A stretch of 45,591 bases of DNA. Origin: Solobacterium sp. Its GTDB lineage: Bacteria; Bacillota_I; Bacilli_A; Erysipelotrichales; Erysipelotrichaceae. The stretch covers positions 1 through 45,591 of the forward strand of contig JAFUCL010000045.1 of the NCBI GenBank assembly GCA_017459725.1. Reading direction: 5' to 3'. Of the stretch, positions 1 through 6,869 are shown one piece after another. Position 1 is the stretch's first letter. The number at the start of each line of letters is the position of its first letter. The notes under the pieces were generated by a model. The model was not told the origin of the DNA. It worked only from the letters and a program-made list of their open reading frames with translations, and ran no database searches. A program made the position numbers and the translations under genes.

Positions 1-84
1 AAAGATAAACTGAGCGTGAAAGAATATGAGGATCCGTTCGGAGAAGACAAAGAAGTGAGGAAACGGAATTCGAACAAGAAGTAA
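1..84 (+). CDS. C-terminal tail of a gene cut by the window edge, possibly an IS200/IS605 transposase
   Basis: An open frame enters from the left edge and stops at TAA 82-84, giving 27 residues that are very rich in Lys, Glu and Arg (ending RKRNSNKK). The tail alone does not identify a family. Its position just before a series of perfect hairpins (154-228) is what is expected for the transposase or accessory gene of an IS200/IS605-type element. It could equally be the end of an ordinary gene. Confidence 0.4.
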   Translation, partial: KDKLSVKEYEDPFGEDKEVRKRNSNKK

Positions 85-230
85 AAGAAGGCCGTTGACG
101 GCCGGCAACAGTTGAAAATGCAAAAGTGGCTTCGACACAGAGCGTGTGGAAAAGCCAGCGTCTTAAGGCGCTGGCTTGTAGTAAAAGGCTTATAGCCTTA
201 GAGCAAACCACCCGTTTCACGGGTGGTTAT
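1..230 (+). mobile_element. Probable right end of an IS200/IS605-like element
   Basis: Three perfect hairpins follow the gene tail: 154-160 with 169-175 (7 bp), 186-190 with 194-198 (5 bp), and 206-214 with 220-228 (9 bp, arm AACCACCCG, loop TTTCA). A subterminal hairpin near the right end is typical of this single-strand transposon group, which has no terminal inverted repeats. The last hairpin lies only 6 bases from the birA stop codon. The exact element boundary cannot be fixed without the left end or an empty-site comparison. The hairpin could alternatively be a terminator, but no T-run follows it. Confidence 0.45.
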
Positions 231-233
231 GAT

Positions 234-1001
234 TTATTCCCAGGATGTCAGTGATATCTCTCCGGATGACAGGATCTCTGTGCCTCTCTCTGTAGTAACC
301 ACGAGTTCACCGTTGTCATTGATGTCTGCTGCTGTGCCGTGTATCTCTGCACCGTCACGTATAAACGATACCGGACGGCCGATCAGGATCGAGGCAGAGC
401 GGTAGATATCCAGTATCTCCGGATTCTTCAGATCATCCAGATATGACACCAGGTGCTTTGTTATGGAAGCGGCAAGTATGTTGCGGTCAAGATCGGGTCT
501 GTTCAGGGAACCGGCAATATCCTTCAGTTCCTCGGGAAACTCCGATGTGCTGCAGTTTATGCCGATGCCGATGACTATGCCGGCAAGACTGCCGTCACGC
601 CTGCGCGGTGCTTCACACAGGATGCCGCATACCTTCTTCCGGTTCAGATACAGATCATTGACCCATTTGATGCCTGTCTGTATACCCGTGCATTCCAGGA
701 TTGCTTTATGTACTGCTGCAGCAGCGGCAATCGTGGTGCGCACCAGGGCTTCCGCTTCGTTGTCCGGCCTGACGGTCAGGGTGTAATACAGACCGCTGTC
801 AGGGGAGAAAAACGAGTGTCCCCGGCGTCCCCGTCCGGCTGTCTGCTTCTCTGCAATTACCAGAAAAGGAGGAGTGCGGCCGTCGGTCAGTGCCTGCTTT
901 GCATATGTATTTGTTGAATCAATTTCCCTGAAAACAGTTACCGGAAGCAGGTTGTCCAGAAGTGTTTCCGTTTTGCGGGAATCCAGTCTGATTATGTCCA
1001 T
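234..1001 (-). CDS. birA: Biotin--[acetyl-CoA carboxylase] ligase, short form without DNA-binding domain
   Basis: Activates biotin with ATP and attaches it to the biotin carboxyl carrier of acetyl-CoA carboxylase and related enzymes in the cytoplasm. The 255 residues carry the biotinoyl-AMP loop GRGRRG (56-61), KWVNDLY (112-118) and GIGIN (145-149), followed by the small C-terminal beta-barrel domain. The N-terminal winged helix of bifunctional BirA is absent, so it is a class I ligase and should not repress transcription. ATG 1001 is preceded by AGGA at 1009-1012. The stop codon lies 6 bases from the hairpin of the neighbouring mobile element, so the last few residues could have been altered by that insertion. 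Confidence 0.93.
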   Translation of the reverse strand: MDIIRLDSRKTETLLDNLLPVTVFREIDSTNTYAKQALTDGRTPPFLVIAEKQTAGRGRRGHSFFSPDSGLYYTLTVRPDNEAEALVRTTIAAAAAVHKAILECTGIQTGIKWVNDLYLNRKKVCGILCEAPRRRDGSLAGIVIGIGINCSTSEFPEELKDIAGSLNRPDLDRNILAASITKHLVSYLDDLKNPEILDIYRSASILIGRPVSFIRDGAEIHGTAADINDNGELVVTTERGTEILSSGEISLTSWE

Positions 1002-1068
1002 GACACTATCCTATCGCAATGAAAGGATGAAAGCCAGCTTTGTAAATCTTACGTAAATTACCGTTTAA

Positions 1069-1098
1069 TTGAGTATTTAATAGAACGAACCATATAAC
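1069..1098 (+). promoter_or_regulatory. Candidate promoter of the citrate transporter
   Basis: TTGAGT (1069-1074) and TATAAC (1093-1098) are separated by 18 bases in the AT-rich gap between birA and the transporter. Transcription would start near 1105, leaving a leader of about 125 bases. Assigned by consensus matching only. Confidence 0.4.
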
Positions 1099-1230
1099 AA
1101 TAGTAGTAATATATAGACGTTGAGGGGAGGAGCAGTACTGTCCGGTATGGCAGCAGTACAGGCAGCTGTTTTCTTGTACGGTGGATTGCTTCAAAAAACT
1201 CAGCTTTCGCGAAAGGAGAATGTTGAAAAC

Positions 1231-2598
1231 ATGAGCGAAATGTTGGTAGGCATACTTGGCTTTATTTGCATTATTGCAATCGTGGTTACTCTTTTTAAGA
1301 GCATTACACTGCCGAGTATCGCATTCATTCTTTTCCCGGCTATTCTGGGATTGGTTCTTGTCATCGGCGGTTATTACACAATTGGGGATCTGGGATCGCT
1401 GATTAAGGCAGGATTCAACAGTACAGGACCTACAGCGGCACTGTTCGTCTTCTCGGTACTGTACTTCGGTATCATGACCGATGCTGGTATGTTTGATGTC
1501 ATCATCGGCAAACTGATGAAACTGGTAGGTAACAGTGTCATCGGTGTTACTGTTATGACTGCTGTCATTGCTCTGATCGGACATCTGGACGGCGGCGGCG
1601 CTTCCACATTCTGTATCGTTGTACCGGCAATGCTTCCGGTTTACAAAAAAATGCATATGCGTCCGACAACCCTGCTCAGAATTGCAGTTCTGGCGATGGG
1701 TGTTCTGAATCTGATGCCCTGGGCAGGTCCTACAATGCGTGCGGCTTCCGTACTCGGCATTGAAGCAGGCCAGCTCTGGAACACACTGATTCCGATTCAG
1801 ATCTTCGGTATTCTGCTGTCCCTTGCACATGCAGTTCTTGCCGGCTGGCAGGAGCAGCAGCGCGGTGCCGGTCTGAACGGCAAACTTGCGCAGGAAGAGG
1901 GCGACGTTGATGTTACGGATGCAGCAACAGCTGAAACTGCAAACGAACTGGCACGTCCGAATCTCTTTATCTTCAATATCGTACTGACCATTGCGGTTAT
2001 CGCACTGCTGATCTGGGACCAGTTCCCCAGCTATGTGCCGTTCATGTGCGGTGTTGTCATTGCTCTTCTGGTTAACTACCCGGGTGCGAAGATGCAGAAG
2101 AAGATTATCAATCTGCATGCCGGACCTGCTCTGACCATGTGCTCCACTCTGATGGCTGCGGCTGTCCTGATGGGTATCCTGGTTAAGACTGTATCCCATG
2201 GTGATACACAGGTTCTCAGCGTTGTTGCCTGCATGTCTGAGATCATCAAGATGATTCTTCCTTCATTCCTCGGACGTCATCTGCCGCTGGTTATCGGTAT
2301 TCTGTCCGTTCCTCTGGCTCTGGCATTCGATACAGACAGCTACTTCTACGGTATGCTGCCGGTCATGATCGGTATCGGCGAAGGATTCGGTGTGCCTGCA
2401 CTGCCTATTGCTGTAGCGATGGTTGTCTGCCGTAACTGTGCGACATTCATTAGCCCGATGGTTCCTGCAACACTGCTCGGTGTCGGTCTTGCCGATGTGG
2501 ATATCAAAGACCATATCAAAGCAAGTTTCGGCTACGTATGGGTCTTCTCGATCCTTTGCATGATCTTTGCAATCATCATCGGTGTAATGCCGCTCTGA
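1231..2598 (+). CDS. CitMHS-family citrate (metal-citrate) transporter
   Basis: A polytopic inner-membrane secondary transporter of the CitMHS family, which moves citrate or a citrate-metal complex with protons. The 455 residues are almost wholly hydrophobic, with about 11-12 membrane segments and one cytoplasmic loop rich in Glu, Asp and Ala near the middle. The stretch GHLDGGGAST resembles the conserved GHLDGDGAT-type motif of the family. ATG 1231 is chosen because AAAGGAGA lies at 1212-1219; an upstream in-frame start at 1120 has no ribosome binding site and adds residues unlike the family. A terminator follows at once, so the gene is monocistronic. CitX is encoded convergently next door, which fits citrate metabolism. 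Confidence 0.85.
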   Translation: MSEMLVGILGFICIIAIVVTLFKSITLPSIAFILFPAILGLVLVIGGYYTIGDLGSLIKAGFNSTGPTAALFVFSVLYFGIMTDAGMFDVIIGKLMKLVGNSVIGVTVMTAVIALIGHLDGGGASTFCIVVPAMLPVYKKMHMRPTTLLRIAVLAMGVLNLMPWAGPTMRAASVLGIEAGQLWNTLIPIQIFGILLSLAHAVLAGWQEQQRGAGLNGKLAQEEGDVDVTDAATAETANELARPNLFIFNIVLTIAVIALLIWDQFPSYVPFMCGVVIALLVNYPGAKMQKKIINLHAGPALTMCSTLMAAAVLMGILVKTVSHGDTQVLSVVACMSEIIKMILPSFLGRHLPLVIGILSVPLALAFDTDSYFYGMLPVMIGIGEGFGVPALPIAVAMVVCRNCATFISPMVPATLLGVGLADVDIKDHIKASFGYVWVFSILCMIFAIIIGVMPL

Positions 2599-2611
2599 TC
2601 TGTTAAATGAG

Positions 2612-2645
2612 AAAGTCCTCTGCACGTGGTGCGGAGGACTTTTTA
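2612..2645 (+). terminator. Intrinsic terminator of the citrate transporter
   Basis: AAAGTCCTC (2612-2620) pairs with GAGGACTTT (2634-2642). The stem continues inward through TGCA/TGCG around a short loop, and a T-run follows. Because the stem ends in A/T runs on both sides it may also serve the convergent citX transcript. Confidence 0.85.
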
Positions 2646-2663
2646 CGTATACGTAATATGAAT

Positions 2664-3167
2664 TTAAAGCCGGGTTCTGAGCAGTTCTTCCACAGCAGTC
2701 TGCAGCTCCGGTACACTGTGACGGCGTGATCTGGCGCATTCCTGGGCAGGTTCTCCGCAGATAATGCAGCGGCGGAAAGTGCTGCGTGAAAGCTTGTATC
2801 CGTCGGTCCCGATGACATCCATGTCAAACAGTCTGCCAAGCGGGGTGTCTTCCTCGATTGCAGAGGTGATCTGCTTCAGTACCGAGGCATCTGCGTCTGC
2901 CGCCAGCAGCAGCTCATCACCGGTGTTTTCGTGTATTTCAAGCATCTGTGCGGTGGATATGCCGCCATCCTGCAGTTTCTGCAGAAGGGTGTCCTTGCCG
3001 CTGTCAAATGCCTTTCTGATCTCTTCATTGGTCTTGATCGGACCGGGTATGTTCATGCAGAACGAGATGACCGGCAGGCCGTATGAGTGCAGCAGCTGTT
3101 TCTGCAGATGATCCCGGCGTTCCCTGCACATCAGCATCTCATTCAGTTCAACAGTATTTCCTTCCAT
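2664..3167 (-). CDS. citX: CitX, apo-citrate lyase phosphoribosyl-dephospho-CoA transferase
   Basis: Transfers the 2'-(5''-phosphoribosyl)-3'-dephospho-CoA prosthetic group to the acyl carrier subunit of citrate lyase. The 167 residues end with the family signature: GRLFDMDVIG, then KLSR, then a CIICGEPAQECARSRRHS segment and the closing EL. ATG 3167 is chosen over TTG 3173 because GAAAGGA (3174-3180) gives a six-base gap to the ATG but none to the TTG. The ribosome binding site lies at the stop codon of the upstream tetR-like gene (12-base gap), so the two form an operon. No citrate lyase subunit genes are in this window. Confidence 0.88.
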   Translation of the reverse strand: MEGNTVELNEMLMCRERRDHLQKQLLHSYGLPVISFCMNIPGPIKTNEEIRKAFDSGKDTLLQKLQDGGISTAQMLEIHENTGDELLLAADADASVLKQITSAIEEDTPLGRLFDMDVIGTDGYKLSRSTFRRCIICGEPAQECARSRRHSVPELQTAVEELLRTRL

Positions 3168-3179
3168 AAACAATCCTTT

Positions 3180-3710
3180 CTACTGGTTCTTCAGGCAGTA
3201 ATTGCGGTAAAACAGCCTGGCAATCTCTTCGGTTGTTTCCTTCATGCCGGTCTGCAGCCAGACAAATGCAATCGTCATGTATGCACCGAGAAACATGATA
3301 TACCGGTACTGCTCTTCTGAGGAAAGATGCAGCGGTTCAAGTTCCTTCATCTGCCGGACCAGCACTTCCTTGGTTATTGTATTGCCTAAACCGGATGCGT
3401 CAATATCCAGTATATAGGATCGGTATCTGCGGAAATACCTGAAGCCGTGCAATATGTTGTCATAGTGCTCATACAGACTGATATCCTGCGGGGCTGTCCG
3501 CATAAATTCGCTCAGTACATCCCGGATCAGTGTTATCAGCACATCTTCCTTTGAACTGTAGTTTCTGTAGAAGGAGACACGGGCAGTTCCGGCTGTACGG
3601 ATGAGTTCTGTCACCGTGATTTCGGAGATGCTTTTTTTCTTCATCAGCTTGAACAGCGCATCGGTAATGCCTTTTTTGACACGTAAATTTTCTGCTTTTC
3701 TTTTGTCCAT
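3180..3710 (-). CDS. TetR/AcrR-family transcriptional regulator
   Basis: A 176-residue regulator. The N-terminal 50 residues form the HTH: ITDALFKLMKKKSISEITV, then ELIRTAGTARVSFYRNYSSKEDV-type recognition-helix residues including the characteristic VSFYRNYxSKEDL pattern. The C-terminal two-thirds is a helical ligand-binding and dimer domain of the TetR_C type. ATG 3710 is preferred to the upstream TTG at 3743. It is co-transcribed with citX 12 bases downstream and divergent from degV. It probably regulates its own operon, degV, or both, and the ligand is unknown. Confidence 0.82.
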   Translation of the reverse strand: MDKRKAENLRVKKGITDALFKLMKKKSISEITVTELIRTAGTARVSFYRNYSSKEDVLITLIRDVLSEFMRTAPQDISLYEHYDNILHGFRYFRRYRSYILDIDASGLGNTITKEVLVRQMKELEPLHLSSEEQYRYIMFLGAYMTIAFVWLQTGMKETTEEIARLFYRNYCLKNQ

Positions 3711-3737
3711 AATCTCTAAGTTTTTGAAGTATATGTG

Positions 3738-3811
3738 AAACAAATTGAATTGTTTTGTATCAGCATATTTATTGTGTAATATTTGACAATATGGTACGTT
3801 TGTATCATATT
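3738..3811. promoter_or_regulatory. Divergent tetR/degV promoter region with candidate operators
   Basis: For degV, TTGACA (3783-3788) is followed after 17 bases by CATATT (3806-3811). ATATT-TGAC-AATAT, a 14-base palindrome (3779-3792), overlaps that -35 box. A second inverted repeat, AAACAA-N6-TTGTTT (3738-3755), lies just upstream of the tetR start. Both are plausible TetR operators. This is inference from symmetry and position. Confidence 0.45.
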
Positions 3812-3844
3812 GAAACGGGATTGTATCTGCCAGGAAAGACTGAT

Positions 3845-4741
3845 ATGGGAGAAAGACTATTTAAAACTGCAGTAATGACGGATACCAACAGCGGTATGTC
3901 GGTAAGAGAAGGTACAGAGAGGGGAATCCATGTACTTGCTTTGCCGGTGATCATTGACGGTGCTGTTTATTACGAAGGCGTTAATGTAACACATGAAGAT
4001 GTTTACCGGGCAATGGATGAAGGTTTGTCTGTTTCAACATCGCAGCCTGCTGTAAGTGAGCTGAATGCGGCATGGAACAGGATTCTGAATGCGGGATATG
4101 ACGAGATTGTCTATATTCCCATGTCCAGCGGTCTCAGCAGTTCCTGTGCGAATGCAGCGCTTGATGCGCAGTCATTCGGCGGCAGGGTTACCGTAATCGA
4201 CAACCACAGAATCTCGGTTACATTATACACCGCTGTGCTCGAAGCAAAGCTTCTTGCGGATGCCGGTAAGACAGGCCGTGAGATCCGGGAACAGCTGGAA
4301 TCACATGCGAACATGGCGTCCATCTATATTACGGTGGATTCTGTTGAGCATCTGAAGAAGAGCGGCAGAATTACGGAAGCAGGCGCAATGCTCGCAACCG
4401 TGATGAAGATCAAACCGATTCTGCTGATTGACGGCGGCAAGCTTGATGCCTACAGCAAAGTGCGCGGCATGGTCAGTGCCAGAAAGCGTATGCTTGCGGC
4501 AATCATCAAGGACCGCAATGAACGTTTTAAGGATGTGCCTGACAAGAACATGATGGTCGCACTGTCGGGAACGATGCGCAACCAGGAAATCGTGCAGACA
4601 GCCATTGATACGCTGCATAACGAATTCCCCGATAATCCGTTTATCTACCGTCCGCTGTCCTGCAGTATTGCATGTCATACGGGACCGGATGCGATTGGTT
4701 TTGGTCTGATTGAAGTGCCTGAGAATCTGAAGGTGGACTGA
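3845..4741 (+). CDS. DegV-family fatty-acid-binding protein
   Basis: DegV/FakB-type proteins bind a fatty acid in a buried pocket; FakB members present it to the FakA kinase at the membrane. The 298 residues begin with a beta strand and AVMTDTNSGM, the family's usual DS/TN opening. They contain ISTSQP-like VSTSQPAVSEL, the SSGLSSSCANA loop that holds the lipid carboxylate in this family, and GRI in KKSGRI. ATG 3845 follows AGGAAAG (3832-3838); the longer frame starting at 3755 would run through the promoter. No fakA-like gene is nearby, so the exact role is open. Confidence 0.88.
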   Translation: MGERLFKTAVMTDTNSGMSVREGTERGIHVLALPVIIDGAVYYEGVNVTHEDVYRAMDEGLSVSTSQPAVSELNAAWNRILNAGYDEIVYIPMSSGLSSSCANAALDAQSFGGRVTVIDNHRISVTLYTAVLEAKLLADAGKTGREIREQLESHANMASIYITVDSVEHLKKSGRITEAGAMLATVMKIKPILLIDGGKLDAYSKVRGMVSARKRMLAAIIKDRNERFKDVPDKNMMVALSGTMRNQEIVQTAIDTLHNEFPDNPFIYRPLSCSIACHTGPDAIGFGLIEVPENLKVD

Positions 4742-4759
4742 TCCTCTTCAGATTTTTTT
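4724..4759 (+). terminator. Intrinsic terminator overlapping the end of degV
   Basis: AATCTGAAG (4724-4732) pairs perfectly with CTTCAGATT (4746-4754), followed by a run of T. The left arm lies inside the last codons and the stop codon is in the loop. Confidence 0.85.
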
Positions 4760-4812
4760 ACGGGCAGCAGTATCCCGCAATATACAAGTACTCTTCGTTA
4801 ACATGAAAATAA

Positions 4813-4841
4813 TTGACAGGTAAACGTATCATAATTACTAT
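4813..4841 (+). promoter_or_regulatory. Promoter of the small HTH gene
   Basis: TTGACA (4813-4818), a 17-base spacer and TACTAT (4836-4841). Transcription would start close to the ribosome binding site at 4848-4852, giving a very short leader. Confidence 0.55.
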
Positions 4842-4857
4842 TTGGATGAGGACCGGT

Positions 4858-5112
4858 ATGCTTGGAGATAAGCTGAAATATCTGTTGGCTTCAGCAGGCT
4901 ATAAGCAGGTTCAATACGCGGCAAGACTGAACCGCAGTAAGCAGTCAGTCAACAAAAAATTCCGCAGCAATGCCTTTTCGGTATATGAACTCTGCGATAT
5001 TCTGGAAATGGTTGATCATCATCTGGTGATCACGGATAAGTCCGGAAAGACTGTATTCGAGCTGACGAAAGACGATGTACTGAAAGACGATAAAGGCGGT
5101 CTGGCCGAGTAA
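4858..5112 (+). CDS. Small XRE/Cro-like helix-turn-helix protein
   Basis: An 84-residue cytoplasmic protein. Residues 3-45 (LGDKLKYLLASAG, then the Q-A-LN-SKQSVNKKF pattern, then FSVYELCDIL) fit a Cro/C1-type HTH with a recognition helix around RSKQSVNKKFR. The remaining part is a short beta hairpin (HHLVITDKSGKTVFEL) and an acidic tail. ATG 4858 is chosen because GAGGA lies five bases upstream; two ATGs further upstream lack a site. It is monocistronic with its own promoter and terminator. The target genes are unknown. Confidence 0.72.
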   Translation: MLGDKLKYLLASAGYKQVQYAARLNRSKQSVNKKFRSNAFSVYELCDILEMVDHHLVITDKSGKTVFELTKDDVLKDDKGGLAE

Positions 5113-5156
5113 GGAATCGGAAAGACTGCTTCGTAGGATTTTTCGTATTGTCTGTT

Positions 5157-5180
5157 AAGAACCGTATGGTTCTTTTCTTT
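5157..5180 (+). terminator. Intrinsic terminator of the small HTH gene
   Basis: AAGAACC (5157-5163) pairs with GGTTCTT (5168-5174) around a GTAT loop, followed by a T-rich stretch. Confidence 0.7.
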
Positions 5181-5190
5181 ATGTGTGTAC

Positions 5191-5217
5191 AAAAAAACCG
5201 TACGTGTGTACGGTTTT
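5191..5217 (-). terminator. Intrinsic terminator of the tRNA gene
   Basis: On the minus strand AAAACCGTAC pairs with GTACGGTTTT (5194-5203 with 5208-5217), followed by further T. It lies about 10 bases past the CCA end of the tRNA. Confidence 0.85.
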
Positions 5218-5225
5218 GTATGCAA

Positions 5226-5301
5226 TGGTGGAGCTTAGGAGGATCGAACTCCCGACCTTCCGATTGCGAACCGGATGCTCTCCCAGCTGAGCTAAAACCC
5301 C
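5226..5301 (-). tRNA. tRNA-Ala, anticodon CGC
   Basis: The 76-base minus-strand sequence folds as a full cloverleaf. The acceptor is GGGGTTT/AAGCTCC with the G3-U70 pair that marks alanine tRNAs. The D stem is GCTC/GAGC, the anticodon stem TCCGG/TCGGA with loop TTCGCAA (anticodon CGC), the T stem GGGAG/CTCCT with TTCGATC loop, discriminator A, and CCA is encoded. It reads GCG codons. It has its own promoter and terminator. Confidence 0.95.
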
Positions 5302-5316
5302 AGAATGTGCATAGTT

Positions 5317-5344
5317 ATTGTAGCACAACGGGAGGATTTGCCAA
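5317..5344 (-). promoter_or_regulatory. Promoter of tRNA-Ala
   Basis: On the minus strand TTGGCA (5339-5344), 16 bases, then TACAAT (5317-5322), placing the start about 10 bases before the mature 5' end. It sits directly after the stop codon of the upstream peptidase gene. Confidence 0.75.
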
Positions 5345-5348
5345 CAGT

Positions 5349-6332
5349 TTATTTAAGGGCAAAGGAGAGCTCGGCTTTGCCGTCAATGCATGAGAGATAA
5401 GCGTATGCACCGTTGATCAGGGTCATACACGGTTTGGTGTGTCCGAAGTCGGCATTGAACAGGGCAGGGATATCCGGAAGCGCTCTCTGCAGGGCTTCTT
5501 CATAGGTCATACCGGTGCCCGAAGAGGGAAGCAGGGTGCGGCCGAGCACAACCGTCTTCACGTGTTTCAGCCAGCCTGCATACCGCATCTGCAGCAGGGT
5601 CAGGTAGAAGGTTTCCGCACTGAGCGCAAAGTTGTCCAGGAACAGGATGATGCCTTCCGAAGCATACCGTTCGGAGAAGCTCTTCATGCCGTCGTATTCC
5701 GTGCCGATCAGATCCTTCAGCACATCCGCACAGCCGCCGATGCATCTGCCTTCTACGGTGATATCACCGGCCGTGGATTCCCAGCGGGAAGGTCTGTCAA
5801 AGTGCTCCGGTTCATCGCTGAACGGTTCGTTGGAGGAAATCAGGTCATAGCTGTGCTGTACAGTGTTTTTGCCGCTGATCAGGTCAAGACAGCACTGCAT
5901 GTAGGGATGGAACGGTTCGGTGTCAAAGCTGCCCGCATTCATGCCGTAGACGGTACCCAGATCATATTTGGCAGTCAGGGTGAAGAGCAGGCTGGTCGGA
6001 TCGGACATACCCATCAGCCATTTCGGGTGGGCAGCGATAAATTCCCAGTCCACATACGGAAGTATTTCATACAGAAAGTCGCCGCCGGCAGCACATGCCG
6101 CAAAGTCTATGTCAGGATCGGCAAACAGTTCCTTCAGTTCGGCTGCTCTTTCGGCAGGGGATGCACTGCGTACGCTGTTGATGCGTACGGAGGCAGTCTC
6201 ACGGATCTTCCAGCCGTTCTCTTTGAGAACAGCAAGGGAGCGGTCAAATGATTCAAGTTTTCTACCTACACCGGCACTGGGTGCGCAGATTCCGATGGTA
6301 TCACCGGGTTTCAGAAATTCCGGATAGATCAT
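5349..6332 (-). CDS. S66-family serine peptidase (LD-carboxypeptidase / MccF-like)
   Basis: S66 enzymes cleave an L,D or amide bond in murein tetrapeptide or in microcin C-type peptidyl nucleotides. The 327 residues start [16 protein letters not shown], typical of the family. The nucleophile is Ser110 in [12 protein letters not shown], and the C-terminal His is His298 in [10 protein letters not shown] Glu for the Ser-Glu-His triad probably lies in the central [12 protein letters not shown] segment, where classic LdcA has an EDxxE-type motif; the local sequence differs. There is no signal peptide. ATG 6332 has AGGAGA at 6341-6346. Whether it recycles murein or detoxifies a peptide antibiotic cannot be told from context. 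Confidence 0.85.
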   Translation of the reverse strand: MIYPEFLKPGDTIGICAPSAGVGRKLESFDRSLAVLKENGWKIRETASVRINSVRSASPAERAAELKELFADPDIDFAACAAGGDFLYEILPYVDWEFIAAHPKWLMGMSDPTSLLFTLTAKYDLGTVYGMNAGSFDTEPFHPYMQCCLDLISGKNTVQHSYDLISSNEPFSDEPEHFDRPSRWESTAGDITVEGRCIGGCADVLKDLIGTEYDGMKSFSERYASEGIILFLDNFALSAETFYLTLLQMRYAGWLKHVKTVVLGRTLLPSSGTGMTYEEALQRALPDIPALFNADFGHTKPCMTLINGAYAYLSCIDGKAELSFALK

Positions 6333-6429
6333 AACAGTATTCTCCTGGGCATATTGTATCAGATTGTACACCCCGCCATGCAGGCAAGATATGATAGAAT
6401 TACAGACAGATAACAAGGAGGAGAACCCC

Positions 6430-6810
6430 ATGAAAACAATAATTGCGACTACTGAAGCGCCGTCCGCCATCGGACCTTACAGCCAGGCAGTCAGATACGG
6501 CGGTCTGATCTTTGTGTCCGGACAGATTCCCGTTGATCCTAAGACAGGCACAATGCCGGATGATATAAAAGCACAGACAAAGCAGTCCCTGGAGAATGTA
6601 AAGAGCATTCTGAAGGAAGCAGGCTGCACCATGGATCAGGTGCTGAAAACAACCGTATTCCTTTCCGACATGAATAATTTTGCAGCAATGAATGAAGTAT
6701 ACGCAGAGTATTTCAGTGAAGGAAGCTATCCGGCCAGAGCTGCCGTACAGGTTGCACGTCTGCCGAAAGACGCAATGGTGGAGATTGAAGCAGTCGCCGC
6801 TGCCGAGTAA
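6430..6810 (+). CDS. ridA: RidA family reactive imine deaminase
   Basis: RidA hydrolyses reactive 2-aminoacrylate and other enamine/imine intermediates released by PLP enzymes, yielding 2-ketoacids and ammonia. The 126 residues match the family end to end: [60 protein letters not shown], and the C-terminal [20 protein letters not shown] with the catalytic Arg. ATG 6430 is preceded by AAGGAGG (6415-6421). It is divergent from the S66 peptidase and monocistronic. Confidence 0.95.
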   Translation: MKTIIATTEAPSAIGPYSQAVRYGGLIFVSGQIPVDPKTGTMPDDIKAQTKQSLENVKSILKEAGCTMDQVLKTTVFLSDMNNFAAMNEVYAEYFSEGSYPARAAVQVARLPKDAMVEIEAVAAAE

Positions 6811-6830
6811 CTAAGACAACTGAAGAAAAG

Positions 6831-6868
6831 AAATATGGCAGTTCCCCGTAAGAGGAGCTGCCATATTT
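6831..6868. terminator. Bidirectional terminator between ridA and glgP
   Basis: AAATATGGCAGTTCC (6831-6845) pairs with GGAGCTGCCATATTT (6854-6868), 15 pairs with one G-U. The arm ends in A/T runs on both sides, suiting both convergent transcripts. Confidence 0.85.
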
Positions 6869-6869
6869 G

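Noticed and set aside
1120..1230. N-terminal extension of the citrate transporter to 1120
   Set aside because: No ribosome binding site at 1120, whereas ATG 1231 has AAAGGAGA; the extra residues do not resemble the family.
3168..3173. TTG start for citX
   Set aside because: It would directly touch the Shine-Dalgarno sequence; ATG 3167 has proper spacing.
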